Notes: a model not told the origin generated them from the sequence alone. 64,000 nucleotides of DNA from Mesorhizobium sp. Root102 (GCF_001425625.1 NZ_LMCP01000004.1:124001-188000); one strand, 5' to 3'; shown: positions 53,583-63,060, numbered from the stretch's first letter. Numbers and translations are program-made.

Positions 53583-54707
53583 ATGCCCTGGAACGATAAG
53601 AGCGGCGGTGGCGGCGGCCCATGGGGCGGCGGCGGCGGCAATCAGGGACCCTGGGGGCAGGGACCAAAGGGACCGAGCGGCCCACAAGGCTCGCCTCCCG
53701 ATCTCGAAGACATTATCCGCCGCGGCCAGGACCGGCTGAGGCGCGCTCTGCCGGGTGGCGGTGGCGCAAGCCCGGCTATTTTCGCGCTGATCGCGGCGGC
53801 ACTCGTGGTGCTGTGGGCGTTCAAGGCGGTTTACACCGTGCAGCCCGACGAGGTCGCGGTCGAACTGCGCTTCGGCAAGCCGAAGGCCGAACTGTCGCAG
53901 CCCGGCCTGCATTTCCATTGGTGGCCGCTCGAAACCGTCGAGACAGCCAAGATTTCCGAGCAGCTCGTCGATATCGGCGGCGGCGGCGCGACGAGTGGCA
54001 ACACGTCCGGGCTGATGCTTACCGGCGACCAGAACATCGTCAACGTCCAGTTCTCGGTGGCCTATCAGGTCTCCGACCCGCGCGCGTATCTGTTCGACGT
54101 GTCCGATCCCGACGGCATGCTGCGGCAGGTTGCCGAAAGCGCCATGCGTGAAGCCGTCGGCCGCCGGCCGGCGCAGGACATCTTCCGCGACGACCGCCAG
54201 GGCATTGCCGCCTCGGTGCGTGAAATCATCCAGACGACGCTGGACGGCTACAAGGCCGGTCTCAACGTCAATGCCGTCTCGATCGAGGATGCGGCACCGC
54301 CACGCGAAGTGGCCGATGCGTTCGACGAGGTGCAGCGCGCCGAGCAGGACGAAGACAAGTTCGTCGAGCAGGCCAATCAGTACTCCAACCAGAAGCTCGG
54401 CCAGGCACGCGGCGAGGCCGCACAGATCCGCGAAGACGCGGCCGCCTACAAGAACCGGGTCGTGCAGGAAGCCGAAGGCGAGGCGCAGCGCTTCATCTCG
54501 GTCTATAACGAGTATGCCAAGGCGCCCGACGTGACACGCAAGCGCCTCTACCTCGAAACCATGGAGAAGGTTCTGAAGGATTCCACCAAGGTCATCGTCG
54601 AGCAAGGCAACGGGCAGGGTGTTGTGCCCTATCTGCCGCTGCCGGCATTGCAGCCGAAAGCGCCGCCACCAGCCGCTCCTGCTGGCGCTACGGGAGGTAA
54701 CCAGTGA
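53583..54707 (+). CDS. hflK: FtsH protease regulator HflK
   Basis: 374 residues. A Gly-rich N-terminus (GGGGGPWGGGGGNQGPWGQG) and a membrane helix (AIFALIAAALVVLWAFKAVY) are followed by an SPFH/band-7 domain (VQPDEVAVELRFGKPKAELS, VQFSVAYQVSDPRAYLF) and a Pro/Ala-rich tail. HflK forms an inner-membrane complex with HflC that restrains FtsH. It overlaps hflC by one base (TGATG). Confidence 0.95.
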   Translation: MPWNDKSGGGGGPWGGGGGNQGPWGQGPKGPSGPQGSPPDLEDIIRRGQDRLRRALPGGGGASPAIFALIAAALVVLWAFKAVYTVQPDEVAVELRFGKPKAELSQPGLHFHWWPLETVETAKISEQLVDIGGGGATSGNTSGLMLTGDQNIVNVQFSVAYQVSDPRAYLFDVSDPDGMLRQVAESAMREAVGRRPAQDIFRDDRQGIAASVREIIQTTLDGYKAGLNVNAVSIEDAAPPREVADAFDEVQRAEQDEDKFVEQANQYSNQKLGQARGEAAQIREDAAAYKNRVVQEAEGEAQRFISVYNEYAKAPDVTRKRLYLETMEKVLKDSTKVIVEQGNGQGVVPYLPLPALQPKAPPPAAPAGATGGNQ

Positions 54708-55675
54708 TGGCCAACCGTCTCCCCATCATCGTCGTCGCAGCAGCGATCATCCTGTTCCTGCTCTATTCTTCGGTCTTCGTGGTCAATGCGCGCCAGCAGG
54801 CGCTGGTGCTCAGGTTCGGCGAGATCGTCGACGTCAAGAGCAAACCCGGCATCTACTTCAAGGCGCCGTTCTCGTTCTTTGACGCCGATACGGTGCAGCT
54901 GATCGAGAACCGGGTGCTGCGCTTCGACCTCGACAACATTCGCGTCCAGGTGTCGGGCGGCAAGTTCTATGAGGTAGACGCCTTCATCGCCTATCGCATC
55001 TCGGATCCGCGCGTCTTCCGCTCTGCCGTGTCCGGTCAGATCGAGCTGGCCGAAGCCCGGCTCAGGACGCGTCTCGACGCTGCCTTGCGCCGCGTCTACG
55101 GTCTGCGCGATTTCGAAGCCGCACTCTCCGAACAGCGCGCCGTGATGATGCGCGAAGTCCGCGATCAGCTCAGGCCCGACGCCACGTCGCTTGGCCTGCA
55201 GATCGAGGATGTCCGCATTCGCCGCACCGATCTCACTGCCGAGGTTTCGCAACAGACCTACGACCGCATGAAGGCGGAACGCCTGGCAGAGGCTGCGCGG
55301 CTGAGGGCGCGCGGCAATGAAGCGGCACAGCGCATCACGGCCCGCGCCGATCGCGAAGTGGTCGAGATCGTCGCCGAGGCGCAGAAAGAGTCGGAAATCC
55401 TGCGCGGCGAGGGCGAAGCCCAGCGCAGTGCCACCTTCGCGGGAGCGTATCAGCGCGATCCGGCCTTCTTCGACTTCTACCGGTCGATGAATGCCTATGG
55501 CACGGCGCTGGACAACACCGGGACGACGATGGTGCTGTCGCCGAACTCGGAGTTCTTCCGCTTCTTCCGCAATCCCGACGGCAGCGAGGCGCCGGCGAAG
55601 CCGGTTTCGCCGGCCCCAACCGCTCCGGCGCCGGCACCTGCCGCGCCGGCGACACAGCCAAGCACCGGCCAGTAG
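54707..55675 (+). CDS. hflC: FtsH protease regulator HflC
   Basis: 323 residues. The N-terminal anchor (LPIIVVAAAIILFLLYSSVF) is followed by an SPFH domain (ARQQALVLRFGEIVDVKSKP, LQIEDVRIRRTDL) and a Pro/Ala-rich C-terminus. It partners with HflK. A GTG three bases earlier (54704) is an alternative start; GGAGG serves either. Confidence 0.95.
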   Translation: MANRLPIIVVAAAIILFLLYSSVFVVNARQQALVLRFGEIVDVKSKPGIYFKAPFSFFDADTVQLIENRVLRFDLDNIRVQVSGGKFYEVDAFIAYRISDPRVFRSAVSGQIELAEARLRTRLDAALRRVYGLRDFEAALSEQRAVMMREVRDQLRPDATSLGLQIEDVRIRRTDLTAEVSQQTYDRMKAERLAEAARLRARGNEAAQRITARADREVVEIVAEAQKESEILRGEGEAQRSATFAGAYQRDPAFFDFYRSMNAYGTALDNTGTTMVLSPNSEFFRFFRNPDGSEAPAKPVSPAPTAPAPAPAAPATQPSTGQ

Positions 55676-55681
55676 CTGCCG

Positions 55682-55870
55682 GTGCAGGATTTTCTCGCCG
55701 CCATGGGTCTTGTCCTTGTGATAGAAGGTCTTGTCTATGGCGGCTTTCCCGGCCTTGCCAGGAAGCTTGCCACCGAAGTGCTGTCGCTGCCCGAGAACGC
55801 GCTGCGGATTGCCGGGCTGGCGGCGATCGGCATCGGTGTCGGCATCGTCTGGCTGGTGCGAGGCGGATGA
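55682..55870 (+). CDS. DUF2065 family small membrane protein
   Basis: 62 residues from a GTG start, 6 bp after hflC. Two hydrophobic segments (FLAAMGLVLVIEGLVYGGFP and LRIAGLAAIGIGVGIVWLVR) match DUF2065, which commonly sits between hflC and degP. The function is unknown. Confidence 0.88.
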   Translation: MQDFLAAMGLVLVIEGLVYGGFPGLARKLATEVLSLPENALRIAGLAAIGIGVGIVWLVRGG

Positions 55871-55880
55871 CGGCGGCGAG

Positions 55881-55938
55881 CTACGATCCCGGGATACGAG
55901 CTTCGATCCTGGGATACGAGTTTCGATCCGGGATAATT
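55881..55938. repeat. Three 20-bp tandem units upstream of degP
   Basis: CTACGATCCCGGGATACGAG (55881-55900), CTTCGATCCTGGGATACGAG (55901-55920) and a diverged TTTCGATCCGGGATAATTG (55921-55939) follow one another. The 20-bp period is close to two helical turns. They lie between the DUF2065 stop and the degP start and could be binding sites for a regulator or a simple tandem duplication. Confidence 0.75.
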
Positions 55939-56058
55939 GATGATTTATCCTCTGCCGATAGTCGTAGCCGCAAACGTGCCGTATTTTTTGCCAACATGGC
56001 GCGACGCGGCGTTTTCGTCGAAGCGCTTTTCTTTTCAAGAATACCGGGAGGCTTCTCG

Positions 56059-57576
56059 ATGACGTCCAACACTATTTTGCGCGCGGCACGGCGGACGTTC
56101 ATCGCCGGCGCGGCGGCACTTCTTGTCAGCGCCGTCGCTGTCCCGTCCTTCGTGACGCCGGCATTTGCCGCGGATGGACCCGCTTCGGTCGCCGACCTGG
56201 CGGAAGGCCTGCTCGGCGCGGTGGTCAACATCTCGACCTCGCAGACGGTCAAGGGCACTGAAGGTCCGGGCGCGGTACCGATGCCGCAATTGCCCGAGGG
56301 GTCGCCCTTCCAGGATTTCTTCGACGATTTCTTCAAGAACCGCGGCGGCGACAAGGATAATAGCGGGCAGAAGGTGCAGTCGCTGGGCTCCGGCTTCGTC
56401 ATCGATGCCGAGCAAGGCATCGTCGTCACCAACAACCATGTCATCGCCGACGCCGACGACATCGAGGTCAATTTCTCCGACGGCATCACCTTGAAGGCGA
56501 CGCTGGTCGGCACCGACACCAAGACCGATGTCGCCGTGCTGAAGGTCGATCCGAAGGGCCACAAGCTGACAGCCGTGAAGTTCGGCGATTCCACCAAGAT
56601 GCGCGTTGGCGACTGGGTGATGGCGATCGGCAATCCGTTCGGCCTCGGCGGCACGGTGACGGTCGGCATCGTCTCGGCCCGCAACCGAGACATCAATTCC
56701 GGCCCCTATGACGACTTCATCCAGACCGATGCCGCGATCAACCGCGGCAATTCCGGTGGACCGCTGTTCAACAGTGCGGGCGAGGTCATCGGTATCAACA
56801 CAGCGATCATCTCGCCGTCCGGCGGCTCGATCGGCATCGGCTTCTCCATTCCCTCGCAGCTCGCCTCGGGCGTCGTCGACCAGTTGCGTCAGTTCGGCGA
56901 GACGCGGCGCGGCTGGCTCGGCGTGCGCATCCAGCCGGTGACCGACGACATCGCCGAGAGCCTCGGCATGGCGACCGCCAAGGGCGCGCTGGTTGCCGGC
57001 GTCATCAAGGGCGGTCCGGTCGACAATGGCACCATCCAGGCCGGCGACGTTATCATCAAGTTCGACGGCAAGGACATCCATGAAATGCGCGACCTGCCGC
57101 GCGTGGTCGCCGAAAGCCCGGTCGGCAAGGCGGTCGATGTGCTCATCGTGCGCAAAGGTGTCGAGCAAACCGTGAAAGTGACGCTTGGCCGGCTCGAGGA
57201 TGGCGAGAAGCTCGCCAGCGGCGAGGACGGCAGCAACACCGACCAGGACAAGGGCGACAAGGCTCCAGCCGTTTCGACGGCTTCGGTGCTCGGCATGACC
57301 GTGGGCGAACTGAACGACGAGACGCGCAAGAAGTTCAGCATTGCCGCCGATGTTTCCGGCGTCGTCATCACCGACGTTACCAAGGACTCTGCCGCCGCCG
57401 AGCGCGGCATTCAGCCGGGCGAGGTTATCACTGAGATCGCACAGGAATCGGTTGCCACGCCCAAGGACGTCATGGACCGGATCGGCGCCTTGAAGGAACA
57501 GGGGCGCAAGAATGCGCTGCTGATGCTGGCATCGAAGACCGGCGAGCTCAGGTTCGTGACGATCCGGATGGACTGA
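56059..57576 (+). CDS. degP: DegP/Do-like periplasmic serine protease
   Basis: 505 residues from the ATG at 56059 (GGGAGG upstream) with a signal peptide (AGAAALLVSAVAVPSFVTPA then FAADG). The trypsin-like domain has the triad in VTNNHVIAD (His), TDVAVLKV (Asp) and RGNSGGPLFN (Ser). Two PDZ domains follow, the second in the last about 90 residues (VVITDVTKDSAAAERGIQPG). It degrades or refolds damaged envelope proteins. It lies downstream of hflK-hflC-DUF2065. Confidence 0.94.
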   Translation: MTSNTILRAARRTFIAGAAALLVSAVAVPSFVTPAFAADGPASVADLAEGLLGAVVNISTSQTVKGTEGPGAVPMPQLPEGSPFQDFFDDFFKNRGGDKDNSGQKVQSLGSGFVIDAEQGIVVTNNHVIADADDIEVNFSDGITLKATLVGTDTKTDVAVLKVDPKGHKLTAVKFGDSTKMRVGDWVMAIGNPFGLGGTVTVGIVSARNRDINSGPYDDFIQTDAAINRGNSGGPLFNSAGEVIGINTAIISPSGGSIGIGFSIPSQLASGVVDQLRQFGETRRGWLGVRIQPVTDDIAESLGMATAKGALVAGVIKGGPVDNGTIQAGDVIIKFDGKDIHEMRDLPRVVAESPVGKAVDVLIVRKGVEQTVKVTLGRLEDGEKLASGEDGSNTDQDKGDKAPAVSTASVLGMTVGELNDETRKKFSIAADVSGVVITDVTKDSAAAERGIQPGEVITEIAQESVATPKDVMDRIGALKEQGRKNALLMLASKTGELRFVTIRMD

Positions 57577-57640
57577 GGTCCGGAAGATTCGGCAACACGA
57601 CACTGACAGAAACAGGGCGGCTCTAAATCTTTGTTTTGAC

Positions 57641-57684
57641 GCAATTCCGGACGGAAAACCGTTTCACACTTTTCCTGGAATTGC
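57641..57684. repeat. 44-bp dispersed hairpin, copy 2
   Basis: GCAATTCC at 57641 pairs with GGAATTGC ending at 57684, with GGACGGAAAACC on the left inner side and CACACTTTTCC on the right. It has the same length and layout as the copy at 31423-31466. It ends 1 bp before the stop of the acetyltransferase gene and lies between convergent genes, so it may also stop transcription. Confidence 0.8.
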
Positions 57685-57685
57685 T

Positions 57686-58258
57686 CTAGCGAGCCGCCCT
57701 TTTTCTTGCCTGCCAGTCCTGACGCGACAGCCTGTAGAGGACATGCCGTTTGAGATGCGGATGGCTGTCGGGAATGCTGGGGTGGTCGAAATCGCCGGAC
57801 GGATCTGCGGTCATGCCGAGGCGTTGCATGACGGCGGTGGAGCGGCGGTTGGCCACGACGGCGAATGACACGATTTCATCGAGGCCAAGCGTCTCGAAGC
57901 CGTAGGCCAGCCATGCTTCGGCTGCCTCGGTGACATAGCCCTTGCTCCAGAACTCAGGTGCCAGCCGCCAGCCGATCTCGACGGTGCCGGCCGGCAGCGA
58001 TGGCACATGATCGGTGTCAAGGAGACCGATGAAGCCGATGCATTCACTGGTGGCGGTGATCTCGGCGGCGGCAAAACCGTATCCGTCCTCCGCGATCCAG
58101 GCCCGGAACTCGTCCATCTTGGCATCCGCCTCGGCGCGGTCGCGGCGGAACGGAAAGAACTCCATCACCTGTTCGTCGGAGTTGATGCGGTGGAACAGGT
58201 CGCGGTCGCGATCCTCCCAGTTGCGCAGGATCAGGCGCTCGGTACGCATTGTTTTCAT
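57686..58258 (-). CDS. GNAT family N-acetyltransferase (RimJ-like)
   Basis: 190 residues. TERLILRNWEDRDRDLFHRI at the N-terminus, EIGWRLAPEFWSKGYVTEAA as the acetyl-CoA-binding region, and SFAVVANRRSTAVMQRLGM match the RimJ/RimL group of GNAT enzymes. The substrate (a protein N-terminus or small molecule) is unknown. Its ATG overlaps the serB stop (ATGA), so the two are co-translated. Confidence 0.9.
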   Translation of the reverse strand: MKTMRTERLILRNWEDRDRDLFHRINSDEQVMEFFPFRRDRAEADAKMDEFRAWIAEDGYGFAAAEITATSECIGFIGLLDTDHVPSLPAGTVEIGWRLAPEFWSKGYVTEAAEAWLAYGFETLGLDEIVSFAVVANRRSTAVMQRLGMTADPSGDFDHPSIPDSHPHLKRHVLYRLSRQDWQARKRAAR

Positions 58259-59142
58259 TGCACAAACTCTTCCTGCCTGTAGCCCTGCACATAAAGCAAT
58301 GCGGTCAGGTCGCCATGGTCGATGCGGATCTTTGCCTGTGCCGCGACCGTCGGTTTGGCGTGAAGCGCGATACCTGTGCCGGCCAGGCGGATCATGTCGA
58401 GATCATTGGCGCCGTCGCCGACGGCGATGGCGTCGGCGGGCGTCAGGCCGAGGCGCCGCGAAATTTCGATCAGTGCGTTGGCCTTGGCGGCGCGGCCGAG
58501 GATTGGCTCGCCGACCAGTCCGGTGAAGCGGCCGTTCTGTTCGAGCAGACTATTGGCGCGGTTCTCCTGGAAGCCGAGCATGGCCGCAATGCGCGTCGTG
58601 AAGACCTCGAATCCGCCGGACACGAGTGCCGTCCAGGCGCCGTTGGCGCGCATGGTCTGAACCAGAGCGCGGCCGCCCGAAGCTAGCGTCAGGCGCTTGG
58701 CGACGATGCGATCGACCACGGCGGCGTCGAGACCCTTGAGCAACGCCACCCTTTCGCGCAAGGCCGGTTCGAAGGCGATCTCGCCATTCATCGATCGCGC
58801 GGTAATCGTGGCAACCCGGTCCTTGACGCCGATCTCGTCGGCCAGCTCGTCGATGCATTCCTGGTCGATCATGGTCGAATCCATGTCGGCAATCAGGATT
58901 TTCTTGCGGCGGGTTTCGGCCGGCTGGACGATCACGTCGACCGCCTCGGTGGCGAGGGCCGTGCGCAAGGCGGCACTCGTATCGGCAGCGCCAGCTGCCT
59001 CAGGCAGGACGAGATCGCAGGCAATCCCTTCCGCCAGCCAGACAACAGCGCTTGCGCCGACCGACCGTGACGCCATATTCGCAAGCGACAGCGACAAAGC
59101 GCGCTCAGTGGGACGGGAAACAAGCGTGGCGACAAGCGGCAT
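58255..59142 (-). CDS. serB: Phosphoserine phosphatase
   Basis: 295 residues. The HAD motif I IADMDSTMIDQECIDELA (nucleophile Asp), TALVSGGFEVFTTRIAAMLG (motif II Ser), and AIAVGDGANDLDMIRLAGTG (motif IV) are diagnostic of SerB. A short N-terminal regulatory-type region precedes. It performs the last step of serine synthesis. The chosen start overlaps the start codon of miaA on the other strand. Confidence 0.95.
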   Translation of the reverse strand: MPLVATLVSRPTERALSLSLANMASRSVGASAVVWLAEGIACDLVLPEAAGAADTSAALRTALATEAVDVIVQPAETRRKKILIADMDSTMIDQECIDELADEIGVKDRVATITARSMNGEIAFEPALRERVALLKGLDAAVVDRIVAKRLTLASGGRALVQTMRANGAWTALVSGGFEVFTTRIAAMLGFQENRANSLLEQNGRFTGLVGEPILGRAAKANALIEISRRLGLTPADAIAVGDGANDLDMIRLAGTGIALHAKPTVAAQAKIRIDHGDLTALLYVQGYRQEEFVQ

Positions 59143-60076
59143 GGAACATTCCGGCGAACAGGCGGGCGAGGGCCGCGTGAAGAACGCGATCCTGATAGCC
59201 GGGCCGACCGCCAGCGGCAAGTCGGCGCTGGCGCTCGATCTGGCCGAGCGCAAGGGTGGCGTGATCGTGAACACCGATTCCATGCAGGGCTATTCGGTGC
59301 TCGACGTGTTGACCGCCCGGCCGGTGGCGGCCGATCTCGCCCGCGCACCGCATTTCCTCTACGGCCATGTCCATCCGGCCACAGCCTATTCCACCGGCGC
59401 CTGGCTGCGCGACGTGATGAAGCTGATCGACGACGGCACGCTCTCCGGCCGGCCCGTAATTTTTGTCGGCGGCACCGGGCTCTACTTTCGCGCGTTGGCC
59501 GAGGGCATTTCAGAAATGCCAGACATTCCGCAGCGGGTCCGGGACCGCTGGCGTTACGAGTTGAAGGAGCAGGGCGCCGTCAAGCTGCACGGCCTGCTGC
59601 TGCGTGGGGATTCGGCGACCGCCATGACGCTGAAGCCAACCGACAGCCAGCGCATCGTGCGGGCATTGGAGGTGCTCGACGCGTCGGGCCGTTCGATCCG
59701 GGAATGGCAGGCAGAACGTGGGCAGCCGCTCATCGACAGGGAGACCGCGCGTTTCTTCGTGATCGAGCCGGACCGGACGGCGCTGGTCGGCCGCATCGAA
59801 AAACGCTTCGACCAGATGCTGGACAAGGGCGCGCTGGACGAGGTCAAGCGGCTATCGGCGCTTGGCCTCGATCCCGAATTGCCGGCGATGAAAGCGATCG
59901 GCGTTCGCGAACTGCATGCCGCGATGGCCGGAGAGATTGGTTTTCCCGAGGCGATCGAACGCGCCAAGATCGCGACCAGGCAATATTCCAAGCGGCAGAC
60001 GACCTGGTTCAGGCATCAGCTGGGGTCGGAATGGCTGAGATTGCGCCCCGGTGATGATCTGGAAACCACGATCTGA
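59141..60076 (+). CDS. miaA: tRNA dimethylallyltransferase
   Basis: 311 residues from the ATG at 59141; a GTG at 59177 with GAGGG upstream is a plausible shorter start. The P-loop ILIAGPTASGKSALALDLAE, then NTDSMQGYSVLDVLTARPV, FVGGTGLYFRALAEGISEMP and the C-terminal TRQYSKRQTTWFRHQL are MiaA signatures. It adds dimethylallyl to A37 of tRNAs reading UNN codons. It is divergent from serB. Confidence 0.94.
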   Translation: MEHSGEQAGEGRVKNAILIAGPTASGKSALALDLAERKGGVIVNTDSMQGYSVLDVLTARPVAADLARAPHFLYGHVHPATAYSTGAWLRDVMKLIDDGTLSGRPVIFVGGTGLYFRALAEGISEMPDIPQRVRDRWRYELKEQGAVKLHGLLLRGDSATAMTLKPTDSQRIVRALEVLDASGRSIREWQAERGQPLIDRETARFFVIEPDRTALVGRIEKRFDQMLDKGALDEVKRLSALGLDPELPAMKAIGVRELHAAMAGEIGFPEAIERAKIATRQYSKRQTTWFRHQLGSEWLRLRPGDDLETTI

Positions 60077-60205
60077 TCGCTTGTTTCCATTGCAACCTGA
60101 AATGTTTACCTGCAAGGAAAGGTTCTCGTTGCGGTTGTCCAAGTTAACCCTCCGTAAGCCCGCCCATGCCATAAGGTCAGTGGGCACTTTTCCATTGGGG
60201 AGCAG

Positions 60206-60997
60206 ATGCGTTTCCACAAGGCGGAATCAGCATTTTTCGTCTTTATCTTCGTGATCCTGGCCGCTGGCCTGGTGACGCTGCATGCCTATGGGCTTCTGCA
60301 ATCCTTCGCCAACGAGCTGCATACGGCTTCGGGCCTGGACAAGGTCATCTATCTCAACAAGCTTTTGTTTGCGACCGGCGTGCTCCTGGCTACGGCGCTG
60401 TTCTTCGGCATTTTCTTCATCTATCCGCTGATCCGCAAACAGGCGACGGAAGAAGGCAAGCTGCGCGCCATGACGGTTTCGCTCAGCGCCCGCTCGGAAA
60501 CGCTGGAGCATGCCGCCCTGACCGACGGCCTGACCGGCATGCAGAACCGGCGCTATTTCGATGATGCGCTGAAGGAGTATCTTGAGGAATTCAGGCGCAT
60601 CGAAAAGCCCGTCGGGCTGATGATCCTCGATCTCGACCATTTCAAGCAGGTCAACGACACCCACGGCCATGACGTTGGCGACGAGGTGCTCAAGGCCGTC
60701 GCCAACTGTCTCAAGGACATGACACGCTACCACGACGTGGTGGCGCGATTGGGCGGCGAGGAGTTCGCCGTGGTCACGCCCAACATGGATGCCGAGCTTC
60801 TGGGCAAGTTTGCCGAACGCATCCGCAAGGCGATCGCCAACATGTCGGTGCTGTCAGGCAATGTCCGCCTCAAGATCACCACCAGCGTCGGGCTTGCCGT
60901 CTGGGACCGCAAGGAGACGGCGGAAGAGTTCTATCGCCGTGCCGATCGCCAACTCTACGAGGCGAAGAGGCAAGGCCGCAACCGCGTCTGCGCCTAA
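60206..60997 (+). CDS. Membrane-anchored diguanylate cyclase
   Basis: 263 residues. Two membrane helices (FFVFIFVILAAGLVTLHAYG, LLFATGVLLATALFFGIFFI) flank a short periplasmic loop. The GGDEF domain has the active-site RLGGEEF, preceded five residues earlier by RYHD, the product-inhibition I-site, so c-di-GMP synthesis with feedback is expected. DLDHFKQVNDTHGHDVGD is the metal-binding motif. The signal sensed is unknown. A dispersed palindrome follows. Confidence 0.93.
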   Translation: MRFHKAESAFFVFIFVILAAGLVTLHAYGLLQSFANELHTASGLDKVIYLNKLLFATGVLLATALFFGIFFIYPLIRKQATEEGKLRAMTVSLSARSETLEHAALTDGLTGMQNRRYFDDALKEYLEEFRRIEKPVGLMILDLDHFKQVNDTHGHDVGDEVLKAVANCLKDMTRYHDVVARLGGEEFAVVTPNMDAELLGKFAERIRKAIANMSVLSGNVRLKITTSVGLAVWDRKETAEEFYRRADRQLYEAKRQGRNRVCA

Positions 60998-61009
60998 AAT
61001 CCCATCACT

Positions 61010-61122
61010 GAATTCGTGAGGCTGGCCGGTTGGCGCCGTTTTCTGCGCTTCCGGTGCTCACGGGACTTAATGTCCGCTCCGGCTCTCGAAAACGACACCA
61101 TGCGACTCAGCCTGACGAATTC
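61010..61122. repeat. Dispersed palindromic element, copy C
   Basis: GAATTCGTGAGGCTG (61010-61024) is inverted as CAGCCTGACGAATTC (61108-61122), 14 of 15 pairs. The interior shares TCTGCGCTTCCGGTGCTCAC and GTCCGCTCCGGCTCTCGAAA with copies A and B, but the centre and outer arms have diverged. It lies between the convergent cyclase and ATPase genes. Confidence 0.75.
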
Positions 61123-61209
61123 CCTGACGGGATTTACCCAAGCGGTCCAGGCAGGGCGCAAGCTTGGCGCGGCTTCTCAATCAGCCGGCAGAACAACCAG
61201 GCTGCAAAC

Positions 61210-63060
61210 TCAATCGTTTTGCGGGCGCAGGCCGAAGGTTGCGGGCTTGAGACCGTAGCGCATGTCGAAGTCGTCGTCTGATGGCGCGCGCGCGGCGGGG
61301 GGCTTGCGATAGTCGGGATCGCCCGCCTGGCGGCCTGAATCGACGACTTCCGCGAAGGCCATCGCCTGCTGCGTTGGTTTCGGCACGTTGCGCAGTCGTT
61401 CGACGATCGCCACCAGATCGACATCGTCACCAGCTTTCGAAGAGGCGGCCTCTTCGCGCTTGGCCGTGCCGGGAAGCAGGTGGCTCGGCAGTTTCTCGAA
61501 CTTCAGCCGCATGGTCGTCGCCACGCCTTCGCCGAAGGCGATGGCTTCGCGCTGGCCCATGGAGGACAGGAAGGCAAGCGACGAGGCGGAGGAGTCGGCA
61601 ATCGCAGATCGGATGATCGCCTGGTCCTGCTCATTGGCGAGCCGCATGGCGAAGAAGGTCGAGCATTGCGACAGAATGGTCGGGTCGAGTTCTCCAGGGC
61701 GCTGAGTGACGACGCCGAGATAGCAGCCATATTTGCGGCCTTCCTTGGCGATGCGCGACAGCGCATGCCTGGTCGGCGCGAAGCCGAGACGCGGGTCGGC
61801 CGGCATATAGCGGTGCGCTTCTTCGCACAAAAACAGCAGCTGCAGCTTGCCTTCGCTCCACAGAGCGAGGTCGAAGGCCAGGCGCGCCAGCACTGAGCAG
61901 ACGGAATTGACCACTTCGGACGGCATGCCGGCCATCTCGAAGCAGGTTACCGGACGGCCATGATGCGGCACGCGGAAGATGTTGCCGATCGTCTCGTGAA
62001 TGGTGTCCTCGATCAGGCGCGAGTTGAACATGAAGCGGTAGCGTGGGTCGGCGGCCGCCGATTCGATGCGCGTCTTCAGCGATCTGAGCGTCGGGCGATC
62101 GGTTTTGCTCTCGAGCATGCCCATGCGCTCGTCGATCTGCTTGAGGAGGTCGGCGATGCGGTAAGGCACCGGCGTATCGGCGGTCAGCGCATCGCTGCCG
62201 CGCCGCAGATAGGCGCCGGAATTCGGATTGCGGTAAAGGTTCTTGGCGGCTGGAATCAGGTCGCGCAAGGCATCGATTTCTTCGGGCTCGGTCTCGCGGC
62301 CCCGGAACAGCACCTCGGCGAATTCCTCCAGCGTGAACATCCAGAACGGAAGATCCAAGGTTTTGGAATCAACCCTGACGCAGTATTCGGGCAGCGACGC
62401 CGCGAACTCGTTGTGCGGGTCGAGGATCAGGATGCGCAGGTCGGGCCGCGCCGCGATCGATTTGCGCAAGAGCAGCGAGACGGCGGTGGATTTGCCGACG
62501 CCGGTGGTGCCGACAATGGCGAAGTGACGCGCCAGCGTATCGTCGATGGCGATGTTTGCGGCGATCGTCTCGTCCTGCGCGAGTGTGCCGATGGTGATCG
62601 AATGACGTCCGGCGAGATCGTAGACCGCCTGCAGGTCGCGGGTGCGGATGCGGTGCGCAACGGCGCCGATATGCGGATAGGTTGTGATGCCGCGATCGAA
62701 GACCGGTCTGGCGCCGGGCTCTGTACCGTCACGCACTTCACCGACCAGTTCGATGCTGACCTCGATCGCGTTCTGGCCCTCATTGCTCCAGGCGCGATCC
62801 GACTTGCCGATCTCGTAGACCAGGCCGACGGTTCGCGTGGATCCAAGATTGATGGAAATCATCTTGCCGACCGTCCACAGGCCGGTCACCGCGCCGTCGA
62901 CATCATCCGCATAGGCGCTGATGGTAGCGCGCGCACCATCGCATTGCACGACATTGCCCAGAATGCGCCTGTCGTTCTGCTCGGCGTTGCGGCGTTCCTG
63001 CGATGTCGGTTCTCCAACGGAGGCTTCGCGTTCGACATACATGGACAGGCCAATCCCCAT
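61210..63060 (-). CDS. HerA/DUF87-type ATP-binding protein
   Basis: 616 residues. An N-terminal HAS-barrel-like region (GNVVQCDGARATISAYADDV) is followed by a FtsK/HerA-type ATPase with Walker A IVGTTGVGKSTAVSLLLRKS, Walker B LQLLFLCEEAHRYM and an arginine-finger-like region. Related HerA ATPases act with NurA in DNA end processing in archaea, but bacterial homologues of this kind are mostly uncharacterised and no nuclease partner is adjacent. The ATG at 63060 is chosen; a second ATG (63042) is possible. Confidence 0.87.
   Translation of the reverse strand: MGIGLSMYVEREASVGEPTSQERRNAEQNDRRILGNVVQCDGARATISAYADDVDGAVTGLWTVGKMISINLGSTRTVGLVYEIGKSDRAWSNEGQNAIEVSIELVGEVRDGTEPGARPVFDRGITTYPHIGAVAHRIRTRDLQAVYDLAGRHSITIGTLAQDETIAANIAIDDTLARHFAIVGTTGVGKSTAVSLLLRKSIAARPDLRILILDPHNEFAASLPEYCVRVDSKTLDLPFWMFTLEEFAEVLFRGRETEPEEIDALRDLIPAAKNLYRNPNSGAYLRRGSDALTADTPVPYRIADLLKQIDERMGMLESKTDRPTLRSLKTRIESAAADPRYRFMFNSRLIEDTIHETIGNIFRVPHHGRPVTCFEMAGMPSEVVNSVCSVLARLAFDLALWSEGKLQLLFLCEEAHRYMPADPRLGFAPTRHALSRIAKEGRKYGCYLGVVTQRPGELDPTILSQCSTFFAMRLANEQDQAIIRSAIADSSASSLAFLSSMGQREAIAFGEGVATTMRLKFEKLPSHLLPGTAKREEAASSKAGDDVDLVAIVERLRNVPKPTQQAMAFAEVVDSGRQAGDPDYRKPPAARAPSDDDFDMRYGLKPATFGLRPQND

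Noticed and set aside
56035..57603. 522-residue open frame opposite degP
   Set aside because: It is a shadow of the protease gene, whose catalytic triad and PDZ domains are clear on the plus strand.
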